DNA from: Brachynemurus nebulosus
Lineage: Eukaryota; Arthropoda; Insecta; Neuroptera; Myrmeleontidae
DNA: 64,000 nt
NCBI GenBank assembly: GCA_035578155.1
Contig: JAPWDM010000001.1
Coordinates: 92,517,024-92,581,023, forward strand
Direction: 5' to 3'
The translations under genes and the position numbers were made by a program. Under the pieces are notes generated by a model. That model worked only from the letters and a program-made list of their open reading frames with translations. It had not been told where the DNA came from and searched no databases. Positions 1-13,416 of this stretch are shown piece by piece. Numbering within the stretch: position 1 is the stretch's first letter; every line of letters starts with the position of its first letter.

Positions 1-159
1 ATTCTGTGTTCCAACAAGGATTTAAATCTAATTCTGAACTCATCTGAATTGATTTTTGAAATTCCTGCTTGAAAGTAAGTATTTCAAATCCTAGACATGC
101 GCATTAACGAAAATTTAATTTGTAACCTTATAATTTAAGAATTTAAATAATAAATAGGC

Positions 160-1450
160 AAAGGGCATAGCCGGGTAAGATAGAGAAAACGGCCCTTGAC
201 GCAAAATTGATTATTTTTATACGAAATAATACTTCGTAGCCCCAGATACATTCCTGCCAAATTTCAACCCTCCGAGGCTAATAGTTTATGACTACAAAAA
301 CAGACAAAAATTTTCAAAAAAAATTTTTTTTGACGAAATTACTGAGCCGATTTATTTGAGTTTAATATATATTGTGTACCCACCTTAGGCAAAGTAATAA
401 AAATAAAAATTAACCTTATATCCCTTTATTACACTAATTTTTTTAAATTTTTAAATTTAAGAAAATTTTTTTTGGCACTTACGTGTTCGCGACACCCACC
501 ATTTTTTGTTCAATAATATGCCTCTTAGTACTCTATAACATATATTTTTATGGAAAAATTTTAGTTGGTAGAACATAGTAATATTTCAATACAAATGCAT
601 GCCATGTTCGGTATTACATTTATTACTTATGTATAGAAAGGACCACAAAGGAAAGCATCTGCCTTATTTCTAAAACACAGTAGAACTCTAAGCAGTGCAA
701 TAAAATGTTCTCTTCCTCCCTGAGATGCAGTTCTTGAAGTTCCTGTGACGGTCTAAAAAAATATATATTTTGACTTGTTATAAAAAATATATTTTAACTT
801 GTTAAAAAATAATTTTCAAGGTTAATTTTACCATGAATCTGAATATTTGAATGAAATCAATAAAATTATCTCAGCATACGTACTAATTAAAATTATATCT
901 AACTCAACAAAAATTACAAGTTTTAGGAACTTTATTTAAATAAAGATAATAATAGTAACAATAATACGTCTTAAATGTTATATTGTTCTAATAATAATAA
1001 ACATTAACTTAATAAATTGGAACAAAAAACTTCAACAATGTATAGTAATAACAATAGTTCGGCTAACACCTGTGTAGTTATAAAAATATGTAGGTAAATT
1101 ACATGTACAGTTGAATTTTTATATTTAGACAATGACGTAATAAATTAGCACAACCCTTCAGAGTCACGTCATATGGATTTTAAGCCAATAATTGAATACA
1201 AAATTTTTAATACTCCTTCAAAAATTCCGTCTCGATTCAACATTACGAATTAGAAAAAGATAATATAATAATTTAATCCAACCTAATTTAAAAAAAATAA
1301 AAACAATTGAAATATGAATGATAACAATATAAATAACTTACAATATAAAGATGCGACTTACGTCGTTACCTATTTTTAATAACACTCCAGAAGAAGACGT
1401 AACTATAATGAGTTGTCTGCCAAAAGTTGCTCTTAATAAGATTTTCAATT
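160..1450 (+). repeat. Left arm of the long inverted repeat
   Basis: Blocks 160-640 and about 1100-1450 are inverted copies of 8860-9336 and 7765-8060. The stretch 640-1100 has no partner in the right arm, so one arm has gained or lost sequence there. No gene is seen in the arm. Confidence 0.65.
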
Positions 1451-1842
1451 ACTTTGAATATTGGACAGTAAGGCTCAACGTAATGGTAAACTATTAATTA
1501 ACTTTTACTGTGCAAGTGGATCAAATAGTTATGAATTATAGTTATTTAATCACAAACAAATCAACCAAACTTTCCAATCTTATCTAAATTTTTTTTATCA
1601 ACAACAACTCACTCACATTTTATTTTAAAAATGCTTACTTTTTGAGTTTAGCGTACTTTTTTACTTGACCTAGTAGTGTACTTCTAAGTAGTTTTAGAAT
1701 TAGTTTATTTAAGGCAATTCAACTATTTTAACGAATTTCCGAAAGGAAAATTTAGCTATTACAACAACTGTCATGAAACTTGACCTCAGGACTATGCTTG
1801 AAATTTTTCATCAGAAACCGAAAATAATACCGATTCGCAAAA

Positions 1843-1844
<2 letters not shown>

Positions 1845-1926
<82 letters not shown>
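1845..1926. repeat. (TA)n microsatellite
   Basis: About 41 uninterrupted TA units. Open frames across it encode only Tyr-Ile repeats on both strands and are not genes. Confidence 0.95.
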
Positions 1927-1931
<5 letters not shown>

Positions 1932-2420
1932 AGAGCACCAGTAGTACCACATATATAAGGTGAGAGCACCAGTAGCCGTCACTGACCCAATAGCCGTCAA
2001 GTTTCAGTAAAATGATAAATATTAAGATATTATGCAAGCATATATTTGTAACACAGATAAAGCAGACAATTTGTATCACTTCTTGATAGAGGGTCCAATC
2101 ATACCGAATTCACTACATAGCCATATACACATTGAAAGTTATTACTTAAAATAACAATCATCTAAAACTATTAAACATTGAATCCAAAGAACAAATGAAT
2201 ATTTTTTTCTACATTTTGCCTTGGTAGAATAACCCATACAGCGAGAAACTTAAAAAATTATAAATAAGAATTTATTTTGTTACAACGTCTTCCTTTAAAT
2301 TACTGAATATTTGTTATTGATGTTGTTATCTTTTTCACTAGAGATATATTGTTAAATGTTATTTAACATTTCTTGATAACACAAGAAGTACATAATTGTT
2401 AAATCATTAAGCTAAAATTG
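1927..2420. other. No gene seen
   Basis: AT-rich non-coding sequence. A short motif containing GAGCACCAGTAG occurs twice next to the TA tract (about 1934-1976). Nothing else is recognisable. Confidence 0.5.
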
Positions 2421-2423
2421 TTA

Positions 2424-3330
2424 GGCCCGGCATACACGTTACGGTATACCGGAGAGGTATACCTGTACAGGTAAACTGCAGCGGTAATTGAAAATCAGTA
2501 TTTTCTATCTGCGCAGGTATGCATACCGCAGCGTGTATGTGAGTCAAACAACACCTACACAGGTTTGATTTCAATTGTTTATACGCTTTCATAGTAAGCG
2601 TCATGAGTAATCATGAGTAAAATCTGTGCAGTTTACCTGTACAGGTATACCTCTCCGGTATACTGTAACGTGTGTGAGCTCGTTGCCTGTACAGTTTACC
2701 TGCACAGGTTTATTATCGCAGGTATACCGTAACGTAGGAATGATCGATATTAGAAAAACATCGATGTTGACATCGATGTTAACATCGATTCAAGAGTATC
2801 GATATACGATATATATCGAAAGAAAGACATCGATGTTCGAAAACATCAATGTTTCTGTAGCAAAATAAACAACCATTATAATCTATTATTTATTTATTAA
2901 AAATTAACATTGCCAGTATTTATTTGGTACACTTTGCAAAAAAAGTCACTTTGTTAGAAGTTTCCCTTTTAATATGTTCCTTTGTTGATACAAATGCTGC
3001 CCAGCTTTTGAAAAAAGGCTCTCTGAAGTTGTTAAAGTTACTGTAAAATACAAATATTTAATGGCAATTTTTTTCAAGTTTGGATAAGTGGATCCTAGAA
3101 CTTGCCATAAAAGTAATGGATCTTGTTTTAAATCAGCGACTGGACTTTATAAATACTGGATAGGTTAGAGTAATATCGATGTTTCGATATTATTCTCATA
3201 ACATCGATGTGCCGATGTTATCGAGGACATAACATCGATGTTTTTACATCGATGTTTTCCCCCTAAACATCGATGTTTTTCTAACATCGATGAATATCGA
3301 TCATCCCTACCGTAACGTGTATGCCCGGCC
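2424..3330. mobile_element. PIF/Harbinger-type MITE, split by a later insertion
   Basis: Ends are GGCCCGGCATACACGTTACG at 2424 and its reverse complement ending at 3330. Each is flanked by TTA (2421-2423 and 3331-3333), the 3-bp target duplication usual for PIF/Harbinger. The terminal sequence recurs inverted inside at about 2626-2675, so the end is partly duplicated. A 575-bp hAT MITE plus its 8-bp duplication is inserted at 2735-3309. Without it this element is about 324 bp. No transposase is encoded. Confidence 0.75.
2735..3309. mobile_element. hAT-type MITE rich in ATCGAT palindromes
   Basis: Inverted ends TAGGAATGATCGATATT (2735) and the reverse complement of TAGGGATGATCGATATT (ending 3309). 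A perfect 8-bp target duplication CCGTAACG lies at 2727-2734 and 3310-3317. The duplicated bases belong to the end of the surrounding PIF MITE, so this insertion is younger. The interior repeats AACATCGATGTT-like palindromes many times in both halves, and they could be transposase binding sites. No coding capacity. Confidence 0.85.
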
Positions 3331-3719
3331 TTACTTACTACTGTATAGGTATTCTTATTTTGTATTTATGAAAAAGCTCAATTGCCAGTCGATGTTCTAT
3401 ACAAATTGTATTTAAACATTAATAAAATGTTGATATGTTGTTTATAGAGAAAGTATTAATGAATCGAATAATTGTGCTGAAATGACAATTCCGCCAGTGG
3501 CGTAGAATATAGGAGGAGTTAACCTTATTTGTGACAGTAGTTAGAAAATCTTATTTAACATAGTTTAGTATGGTTTACGGTACCTACACATCCTGCCAAG
3601 TATGATAGAGATACGTCAAATAGTTTTAAAGTACTGGGAAAAAATAGTTATTAAATTTTTAAATAAAACACTTGTAGCTTAGTAAAGAGCAATTTTATCT
3701 AAGTGATTGGGGTTGAATC

Positions 3720-5964
<2,245 letters not shown>

Positions 5965-6354
5965 ATGCCGAAATCTAAAGTCATTTATGAGGAAATGAAT
6001 TCCGTGATTTTAAAATTAATAAACTATTTTACTTTAGAATTGCAAAATGGTGGTCCTTTGATTCCTTTAACTGCCGTACAAGAGGTAAATATAAAATTTT
6101 TGCAAATATATTAATTTATTAAGTAACACTCATGATTAATTTTAACATTTTAATTAAATACAATATTGCGTGGTTTTAGAGAGTAGCTTCAGCATTAGAT
6201 TTAAGTATATCTTCAATTGCAAGAGCAGTTCAAGTGGAAAAAAAACCAGCTGAGCCTAAGGAACGCAAAAAAAGAATGTGTCCCAAAACTACCGACTGCG
6301 ATTCAGTTATAAAAAATGACATTATGAGAACCATTTATGATATGCACCGACATG
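5965..6354 (+). pseudogene. N-terminal exons of a DDE_3-like (Tc1/IS630-type) transposase
   Basis: Exon 1 (5965-6084) starts MPKSKVIYEEMN and ends at donor AGAG|GTAAAT. Exon 2 (6180-6354) follows acceptor TTTTAG in the same phase and ends at CATG|GTATGT. The joined product carries a helix-turn-helix-like segment (VASALDLSISSIARAV) and then a basic linker. This resembles the start of arthropod proteins with a DDE_3 domain, in which a similar segment precedes 'D..VI...I...Y.....'. I find no catalytic exons downstream, so this is a remnant or a captured 5' end. It lies near the middle of the 160-9336 element and may be its own gene. The family assignment is from memory of such proteins. Confidence 0.55.
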
Positions 6355-6734
6355 GTATGTGTCATCATTGTAAATTATCTGGATACTTTTTAGAAATTTC
6401 ACATAATATTAGATATTAAAATAAAAGTATAACATTTTTCTAAACATCATTTTATAACATCAAAAAGACTGTGGACAAAAAAAACTGAATAATATAATTA
6501 TTATAATACTAAAGTTAGTCGTAGCACATACTTATTAACATCATAACTTAATTGAGTAAGTAATAGCTATTTCAAAATACTTTTCAGTAAAAAATTGTAA
6601 CTTTGTTCCTAAAATATGTTGAAATTTTATTCTAATTGCTCAATTAAATTTTTAAATTATATAATTAAGTATTTTTATTTACTGAACTAAATTCACCACA
6701 GTATAGATCCATTACTGTATAAAATTTTGTATTG

Positions 6735-7048
6735 TGCCAAGATCTGCGAAAGATGAAAGTGACGTTAAAATGATTTTCCGGGGCCTTGGTGCCTTGAAGG
6801 ACCTAAAATAGAAACAATTCTAAAACTGCTGCTATAGGTGCTCATACTAAGTTCTTACGGTGCGGAAATTACCCATGCTAATAAAATATCAAGATAGTTA
6901 TTTTAGAGTCATTGGGCGAGCAGGGTCAAGTGCTATAAATAATTGATTTAGCACAGAATTTTGGAATATATATGATTGAATTGACCTATAAATTTTACCT
7001 ATAATTCAGATAGTTTTATGCGAGTGACACCGCGGGTCGCAGCTAGTT
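6735..7048 (+). mobile_element. Dispersed repeat, Helitron-like 3' end (copy 1)
   Basis: Shares about 260 bases with 57645-57905 at high identity, including GAGTCATTGGGCGAGCAGGG. It ends with GACACCGCGGGTCGCAGCTAG (GCG/CGC mini-stem then CTAG), which resembles the CTRR end of Helitrons, followed by T. The second copy lacks this terminus. No Rep/helicase gene is seen. Confidence 0.5.
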
Positions 7049-7402
7049 AGTATTAATTTAATTTTGTCTGTCTGTCCGTCTTGAAATCTTTTAAACACGC
7101 CAGTAATATTAAGTACTAATAAAATTTGATTTTGATAGTATTTAATTGAACTGGCAGTCCTAAGCCTGTGTGAAGTGTGAAGGAAAGATTTTTGAATAAA
7201 ACAAAAATTATTTTATGAAATTCTACTGAGTGCATTTGAGTCCACACTAAGTAAGCGCCTTGCAGTTGTTTCCAGCACTATGGAAGAAAATGATTACATG
7301 AGACGAAAGTACACTAATAATTTATATTAATAAAGTAAAATTTTCGCAAAGTAATTTATTTGCTATTATGAGCTGAATTTCCACAAAGTCACGCTCACAA
7401 TC

Positions 7403-7612
7403 ATGGCCGTGGACGAGCAAAAAAAGCTCCTTTTATATTCTCCCGGGCTCCCTACCGGTAGCTATGAGCCCGCTCATAAAGCAAAAGTCCTTTTCCGATG
7501 CTGCAACCCCGACTACCCCCTCTTGTTGGGCCTGCAACACAATTCTAGAAATTTTTACGGAATTACTTCCGTTAAAATAACTAATGATTCATCCTCAAAA
7601 TTGACACTTTGA
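7403..7612 (+). other. GC-richer patch with a 69-codon open frame, unrecognised
   Basis: Base composition here is visibly less AT-rich than its surroundings, and the frame has non-repetitive composition (for example LLYSPGLPTGSYEPAHK). I recognise no domain. It could be a captured exon or a scrap of foreign DNA inside the 160-9336 element, or chance. Nothing upstream looks like a promoter. Confidence 0.25.
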
Positions 7613-8211
7613 CTTACAAAATCTTATTTAAAATAAAGATAATAGATAAAGTTGATTATATCAAAATTGTAAATAAATACAGCAGTACAAAAAAGAAATT
7701 GAAAATATTTTAACAAGTGTACTTTTAAGATACATTATTTATACCAATACCTAGATGCGCATGTCATTTATTAAGAGCAACTTTTGGCAGACAACTCATT
7801 ATAATTACGTCTTCTTCTGGAGTGTAATTAAAAATAGGTAACAACGTAAGTCGCCTCTTAGTAAATAATTCATATAATTATCATTCATACTTCAACTGTT
7901 TTGGTTTAATTAGGTTGGATTAAATTATTATATTATCTTTTTCTAACTCGTAATATTGAATAGAGAAGAAATTTTTTAAGGAGTGTTAATAATTTTGTAT
8001 TCAATTATTGGTGTAAAATTCATATGATGTCACTCTGAAGGGTTGAGTTTATTTATTACGTAATTGTCTAAACATATTAATTCGACGATACATATAACTA
8101 ACTTGAAGAAAGTAGTGTACATGTGTACGCAATATGTAACTCGCCCCTCTCACTTGATGTTTTTGTTGCACTTCTTAAGAGGGTGCAAAAAGTGGATTTT
8201 TTCTGAAATAA

Positions 8212-8813
8212 AATTACATACGTTCATAATTACGACAAACAAGCTTAGACAAACGTCTAACTTTATCTGCCGTTTGTCTTCTTTTGTTAACACGATGACG
8301 GGTCATGGGGAATTATAACGAAATGACCAACTGGTATACTATTTTGACAGCTGATAAACTTTGTATGAAATTGTTGACGTCGTAAGACGTGGTGTATGAA
8401 CTAACAAAGTTTCACTTGACGTTTTACAAAGGAAAAAACTCTAACAAAAAAGAAATCAATACCTATTTTGTTTTATTAATTAAAAAAGACAAACGGCAGA
8501 TAATGTTGGACTTTTGTAAATTTAAACTAGTTTATCGTAATATTAATAGATTTGAGCGTTACTTTATGGTATTCCATATTTGTAAATAATAAACAAATAT
8601 TTTACTTTGCAAAATACCACTTTTATTTTTGAAACTGTGACAATATTGTTTCGAACCGTTAGTTCATTTTCAAACAGAATAAAAATTTTCTGTTTGAAAA
8701 TGAACTAACGGTTCGAAACAATATTGTCACAGTTTCAAAAATAAAAGTGGTATTTTGCAAAGTAAAATATTTGTTTATTATTTAGTTTATCGTAGTTATG
8801 AACGTATGTAATT
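8212..8813. mobile_element. Fold-back MITE with nested inverted repeats
   Basis: Ends AATTACATACGTTCATAA (8212) and its near reverse complement (8791-8813) pair with each other. A second, inner pair joins about 8230-8290 with 8485-8545 around the word ATCTGCCGTTTGTCTT. A third palindrome fills 8584-8783. Short open frames inside (8064-8318, 8389-8589) follow the repeat structure and are not credible genes. Confidence 0.6.
8584..8783. repeat. 200-bp near-perfect palindrome
   Basis: Arms of 96 bases (8584-8679 and 8688-8783) pair around an 8-base centre. Checked positions across the arms are complementary. TAGTTTATCGTA stands at about 8529 and directly after the right arm, so the palindrome may have arisen by duplication of the enclosing element's end. 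Such long tight palindromes are unstable when cloned, so the assembly here deserves a check. Confidence 0.9.
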
Positions 8814-9336
8814 ATATTGTTTTAGATAGGGTAGATATTTTACTTTATAGTCGTTTTTATACATAAGTAATATATGTAGTACCGAACATGGCATGCATTT
8901 GTATTGAAATATTACTATGTTCTACCAACTAAAATTTTCCAAAAAATATATGTTATAGAGTACCAAGAGACATATTACTGAACAAAAAATGGAGGGTGTC
9001 GCTAACGCGCAAGTGCCAAAAAAAAAAAAAAAAAAAAATTTACTTAAATTTAAAAATTTAATAAAGTTAGTATAATAAAGGGATATAACGTCAATTTTTT
9101 TATTACTTTGCGTAAGGTGGGCACACAATATATATTAAACTCAAATAAATCGGCTCAGTAATTTCGTCAAAAACAATTTTTTTTTTAAATTTTTGTCTGT
9201 GTATTCATAAACTATTACCCTCGCAGGATTGAAATTTGGCAGGAATGTATCTGGGGCTAAGAAGTATTATTTCCTATAAAAACAATCAATTTTGCGTCAA
9301 GGGCCGTTTTCCCTATCTTACCCGGCTATGCCCTTT

Positions 9337-9926
9337 TAAGTTTGAATTGTTCTGTCAAAAGACAAATTTCAAATTTTTGACTTTATTTAATTTCTATAAT
9401 AGGTATGGTCCATTTCACTTAATTTTAACCATGCTTCATCACTTTGAATTTAAATAATTTCCGTTTTCTTGGCTTTATCGCTTTCATTATTGCATTTACG
9501 TAAATTTCAAATTTGTAGTTTGTGTTTAGAAAAGAATAGAAGATTGATTTGTTTCGAATATAAGAATTATTTAATTTTTTAACGATAACTCATGATCAGT
9601 TGTATTTGAAATGAGGTATAGTTATATATTTTTTTTTAAATTAGTAAACAGGTATATTTGAATTATTTATTTTATAAATATTTATATTATTTTAGTAATA
9701 AAGTAAAATACGGAGTAAAGTAAAAAAATTAGTTCGTACTTTTTATTTAAAAATTAAATTAACGTATTTTAAAGTACATAATAATTTTTTAGTGACTATA
9801 TTATTTGTAAATATTCTTACAGTATGGAAGATATAGAATACATAACTCAAATCTTTAGTAGAGACATCTTTTGGAATCCCTAAGAATTAATATAAACGTT
9901 CCTACGTATTAAATACCGAACTGTAA
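9337..9926. other. No gene seen
   Basis: AT-rich sequence outside the long inverted repeat. No open frame of interest and no repeat border. Confidence 0.5.
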
Positions 9927-10256
9927 GCCGTGTTCCGATACATACTGCCAATACTGGAAGCACGGTAGATTACGACGTCACGCCAGTACACTGGCAAGAG
10001 CGTTCCATTTTAAATTGTCATATTTCAGTGAACTGTCAATCATGAATAACGGAACAAATCTACAGTATACTGGTTACTCCACTACTGTGAGTGCCTTATC
10101 TTTGTGAAACCAGTGCTTACAGTAAAAAAATGGTGTCCATCAACGACGTCATGCAGACGTCATGAATGTTTTAAGCACTGTGACAGAGCACTGGCAACAC
10201 ATTACGGAACGGATGACACTGCTGGTGCAGTACTCACAGTGTATATCGGAATACGC
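9927..10256. mobile_element. Probable MITE, about 330 bp
   Basis: The left end GCCGTGTTCCGATACATACTG and the right end, read inverted, GGCGTATTCCGATATACACTG agree at most positions. The interior is GC-richer than its surroundings and repeats ACTGGCA/CAGTAC words. No target duplication is clear and no protein is encoded. Superfamily unknown. Confidence 0.5.
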
Positions 10257-10747
10257 CTGAAGTTCTGTATTGAATTTGATTTGACCTTCAAATGACATTT
10301 TCGAATTTAAAATACTGGATTCACTCGAATTGGAAATTCTAGTGTTTGTTGGAACATACCTAGTATTATTGTGTCCTGGTATCATTTCACCATTAGTTGG
10401 TATAACATTAGGTCGTGTTATATGATTTGTCGTTTACTGACCGTTGGGTTGACCATATGTCCCCGCCAAGTTAGCCCCATAATTTTCTTTTTTTCAGACA
10501 AAACAGTTGCATCGTATTTGTGATAGACGTATGTTATTATAGGCTGTAAATAAAAAAACTAAATTCCATTTTTTTCATAAAGTTAACCCCGCCATTTTCG
10601 TTTTTCTTTAAAGCGAAGATAAAAATTATAAACACTTTTGTAATTCGTTGTAATTCACACATCTTTCTGCTGAGTGGCAAAATCGACCCGACACCTGTCC
10701 ACGGACAGCAATTGGGAAACACTGTTGTAGAACATAATAAACATATC

Positions 10748-10749
<2 letters not shown>
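10257..10749. other. No gene seen
   Basis: AT-rich, with two scattered short frames on opposite strands that match nothing recognisable. Confidence 0.45.

Positions 10750-10820
<71 letters not shown>
10750..10820. repeat. (TA)n microsatellite
   Basis: About 35 TA units. Confidence 0.95.
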
Positions 10821-10821
<1 letters not shown>

Positions 10822-10947
10822 TTATTCACAAAAAGAGCAATATTGCCAATTTATACCTTTGCCTTATCTCTTACCGTTTTCGAGATACTTGAACGATTAA
10901 ATTTTTACCCCAATTTTTTAAACGCAATTTTACCCTTTCAAACCGTT

Positions 10948-11195
10948 TTTCACTTATTATTACACGAGAGGTTTGTATTTTTTCGAATAAATTTGGGTTT
11001 GTCTAACGAAAATTTGTTACCTAGCAATTTAACGAGAAGAATTGTCAACTAACAAAAACGCGACAGCGGAACTGAAGCGTTTTTGGGTTGACAATTATTG
11101 GAGTTAAATTGCTGTTATAGGCAAGAAATTTGAGTTGTAGAAAACACAAATTTATTCAGAAAAAATATAAAACTCGCGTGTAATACGGTAAGATA
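10948..11195. repeat. Imperfect inverted repeat, fold-back MITE-like
   Basis: The arms pair through GCGTTTTTG/CAAAAACGC, TTGACAATT/AATTGTCAA, AATTTAACG and TTACACGAGAG/CTCGCGTGTAA around a centre near 11066. Divergence is moderate, suggesting an old element. Borders and target duplication are not resolved. Confidence 0.55.
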
Positions 11196-11757
11196 ATTTA
11201 ACGAATAAAGTAAATTAGTATAACGTTAAAGCCCCTATACCGGAACACTATTTTTAGGTGTGTCATTAAACTGGCTTATAAAAATTAATAAATAAATTAA
11301 ACACCCATTTTTTTCTTAATAAGCATGAAACCAAGTTTTTTAATTCAATGAATATGTTTTTTAACAAATACAACCCAAAAATTTTTAATTATTAATGTTT
11401 TTCTTAGATTCTATAAGCACCCATATCGGAATTCATTAGCATCAATAGTTGGGAATGTTTAATGAAACACACGTGCAATATGATACACATAGAGTGACAT
11501 CTAGACGTCAAAGTGGGAAACATAGAATGGCTTAAGTCTTAGATATAAATAAAGACTTTGTATATTCAGTGTATAGTAATATTACGGTAAAATGAAAGAA
11601 CACTGCTTCCATCTATATAAGAAATATAAAATAAATTCGTAAAACTTAATAAGAACATATTAAAAAGGGATAAGATATATAACTTATTACGAGTTCAATA
11701 GTAGTCTGTCTTTATTTATTAATATCACAGTGATATGATTTTCGTTAATAACAAAAA
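11196..11757. other. No gene seen
   Basis: AT-rich. Two similar words (CCCCTATACCGGAA near 11231 and CCCATATCGGAATTC near 11420) hint at a decayed repeat. Confidence 0.4.
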
Positions 11758-11907
11758 TAAACCAGGGATACACATGCCAGCAAATTGAGAAAGTAGCTTG
11801 CGTACTAGTTCCTGGAATATGCCAGCAACTGGTAGACTGAAGATACATTTGCAAGTAATTAGCATGCAAGTAGCTTGTATGGCTGTTCCTGGCAAGGCCT
11901 GAAAAGG
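11758..11907. mobile_element. Solo end of a PIF/Harbinger-related MITE
   Basis: Begins TAAACCAGGGATACACATGCC, closely resembling the end of the fold-back that starts at 11911 (AGCCGGGGATACACATGCC), and repeats its GCCAGCAA and GTAGCTTG words. It stops directly before that element, so it is either an older truncated relative or a duplicated end. Confidence 0.5.
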
Positions 11908-12222
11908 TAAAGCCGGGGATACACATGCCAGTACCTTGCACACTGGCACACCAGTACCTAGCACGTGCCAGCTACTGTGTCCAAAATGGCATGTGTATAC
12001 ATTAACTGGCATGCTTGTACCTGGCTTGCAAGTAGATTGCACAAAATTTGATTTTTTGTGCCAGTAGAGTGGTGAGAAATGCAGTGCGCATGCGTGGACA
12101 GTTCCGCATGCGTGTGTGAACGCACGCCACAGCTACGGACATACCAGTAGCTCGCTAGCGTTGAATGGACTTGTGAATTGTTTTGTAGCTTTTTACTTTT
12201 TTATGTTTTTGAATTTCTGTTT

Positions 12223-12708
12223 TGTTTTTTTTTTTAAGCGTTAACTTTACAAGAACTGTAGCCAAAGCCAAAAGTCTTAGAGTTATTTCCAATTTAGTTC
12301 TGGCTGGGATCGCATCTCGCATATGGGTATCTTTCTTTCTAATGTTGTTCTCAATTTTTACAAACAATTCATCAAATTTTTCAGGAAGCATTTTTAAATG
12401 GTTTCTATAACCTCGTATACCTTCCTGTCTCATTTCTCTAAGCCAGGGGTGGCCAACCCGCGGCCCGCGGGCCGCATGTGGCCCGCCTGGAACTTTTTTT
12501 GGTCCGCGAGATTCACCACACTTATACAAAGTATATTTATTTTAAGTATAATGATCAAGATAATATTGAAAACCAATGTATTAAAAAAGTACATAATATA
12601 TGGGAACACAAAGTGGCCCGCAAGATCATTTGGGTTGGCCACCCCTGCTCTAAGCAAACAAGTACTTGCTCCATAATTTTCCCGTCTGCTAATCCAATCT
12701 CTCATCAA
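12223..12708 (-). pseudogene. PIF/Harbinger transposase N-terminus, left-arm copy
   Basis: Reads from Met at 12708 as MRDWISRRENYGASTCLL, is interrupted by the hAT MITE at 12444-12647, then resumes with the segment containing YRNHLKMLPEKFDELF and DTHMRDAIPARTKLEITLRLLALA. This matches the known PIF pattern 'W...R...G....L..EL...D...Y.NFLRM....FDELL......I...DT..R.AI....RL...LR.LA'. Only this N-terminal region is present. The catalytic DDE part is missing, and the frame runs into lysine-rich sequence at the end of the arm. Non-functional. Confidence 0.8.
12444..12647. mobile_element. hAT-type MITE, 204 bp
   Basis: Inverted ends CAGGGGTGGCCAACCC and GGGTTGGCCACCCCTG with a perfect 8-bp target duplication CTCTAAGC (12436-12443 and 12648-12655). 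It interrupts the transposase remnant of the left arm, which proves that it is younger. Its ends match those of the hAT element at 14336-16588 over CAGGGGTGGCCA, so that family could have mobilised it. A palindromic CCGCGGCCCGCGGG lies just inside. Confidence 0.95.
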
Positions 12709-12919
12709 AATTTTTCATTTTTTTGAGTTTGATTTGGGTCTCATTAACTTTCCAACATATTCTGTTGCAAGTAATAATACTATACTATTTTTGAATGTTT
12801 GAGGGAAATTATGGAAAGCATTCGAAAGGAATTAAATAGTATAGTATTGTCACTTACAATGGAATATGTTGGAAAGTTAATGCGACCCAAATCGAACTCA
12901 AAAAAAAAGAAAAGTTTGG

Positions 12920-13210
12920 ATGAGAGATTGGATTAGCAGACGAGAAAATTATGGAGTAAGTACTTGTTTGCTTAGAGAAATGAGACAGGAAGATATAGAA
13001 AGTTATAGAAACCATTTAAGAATGCTTCCTGAAAAATTTGATGAATTGTTTGCAAAAAGTGAGAACAACATTAAAAAGAAAGATACTCATATGCGAGATG
13101 CGATCCCAACCAGAACTAAATTGGAAATAATTCTATGATTTTTAGCTTTGGCTCCAGTTCTTGTAAAATTAACACTAAAAATAATAAAACAGAAATTCAG
13201 AAACACAAAA
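12920..13210 (+). pseudogene. PIF/Harbinger transposase N-terminus, right-arm copy
   Basis: Mirror copy of 12223-12708 without the hAT insertion: MRDWISRRENYG, then YRNHLRMLPEKFDELF, then DTHMRDAIPTRTKLE. It ends at a TGA (13136-13138) where the left arm has an AGA codon, after which the same frame continues through LALAPVLVKL. It has the same N-terminal truncation as the other arm, so the two copies arose from one 5' fragment. Confidence 0.8.
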
Positions 13211-13416
13211 TTAAAAAGCTACAAAACAATTCACAAGTCCATTCAACGCTAGCCAGCTACTGGTATGCCCGTAGCTGTCGCGTGCGTTCACACACGCATG
13301 CGGAACTGTTCACGCATGCGCACTGCATTACTCACCACTCTACTGGCACAAAAAATCAAATGTTGTGCCATCTGCTTACAAGCCAGGTACAAGCATGCCA
13401 GTTAATGTATACACAT

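Larger units (their letters stand above)
7765..9336 (-). repeat. Right arm of the long inverted repeat
   Basis: Inverted counterpart of 160-1450. Matching blocks are 7765-8060 and 8860-9336. The intervening 8060-8860 is extra sequence built of further inverted repeats. A run of about 21 A near 9018-9038 is expanded relative to the left arm. Confidence 0.65.

Noticed and set aside
1752..2079. Overlapping frames of Tyr-Ile repeats on both strands, also at 3824-4099, 17199-17704, 24217-24435, 56813-57043, 59634-60113 and 60229-60546
   Set aside because: They are translations of (TA)n tracts with short flanks; no domain and no coding signal.
8064..8589. 84- and 66-codon frames in the right arm
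   Set aside because: They lie on fold-back repeat arms and their sequence follows the repeat, with no domain.
12155..12529. Whole 124-codon frame as one protein
   Set aside because: Its first 30 residues are the inside of the hAT MITE (12444-12647). Only the downstream part is transposase sequence.
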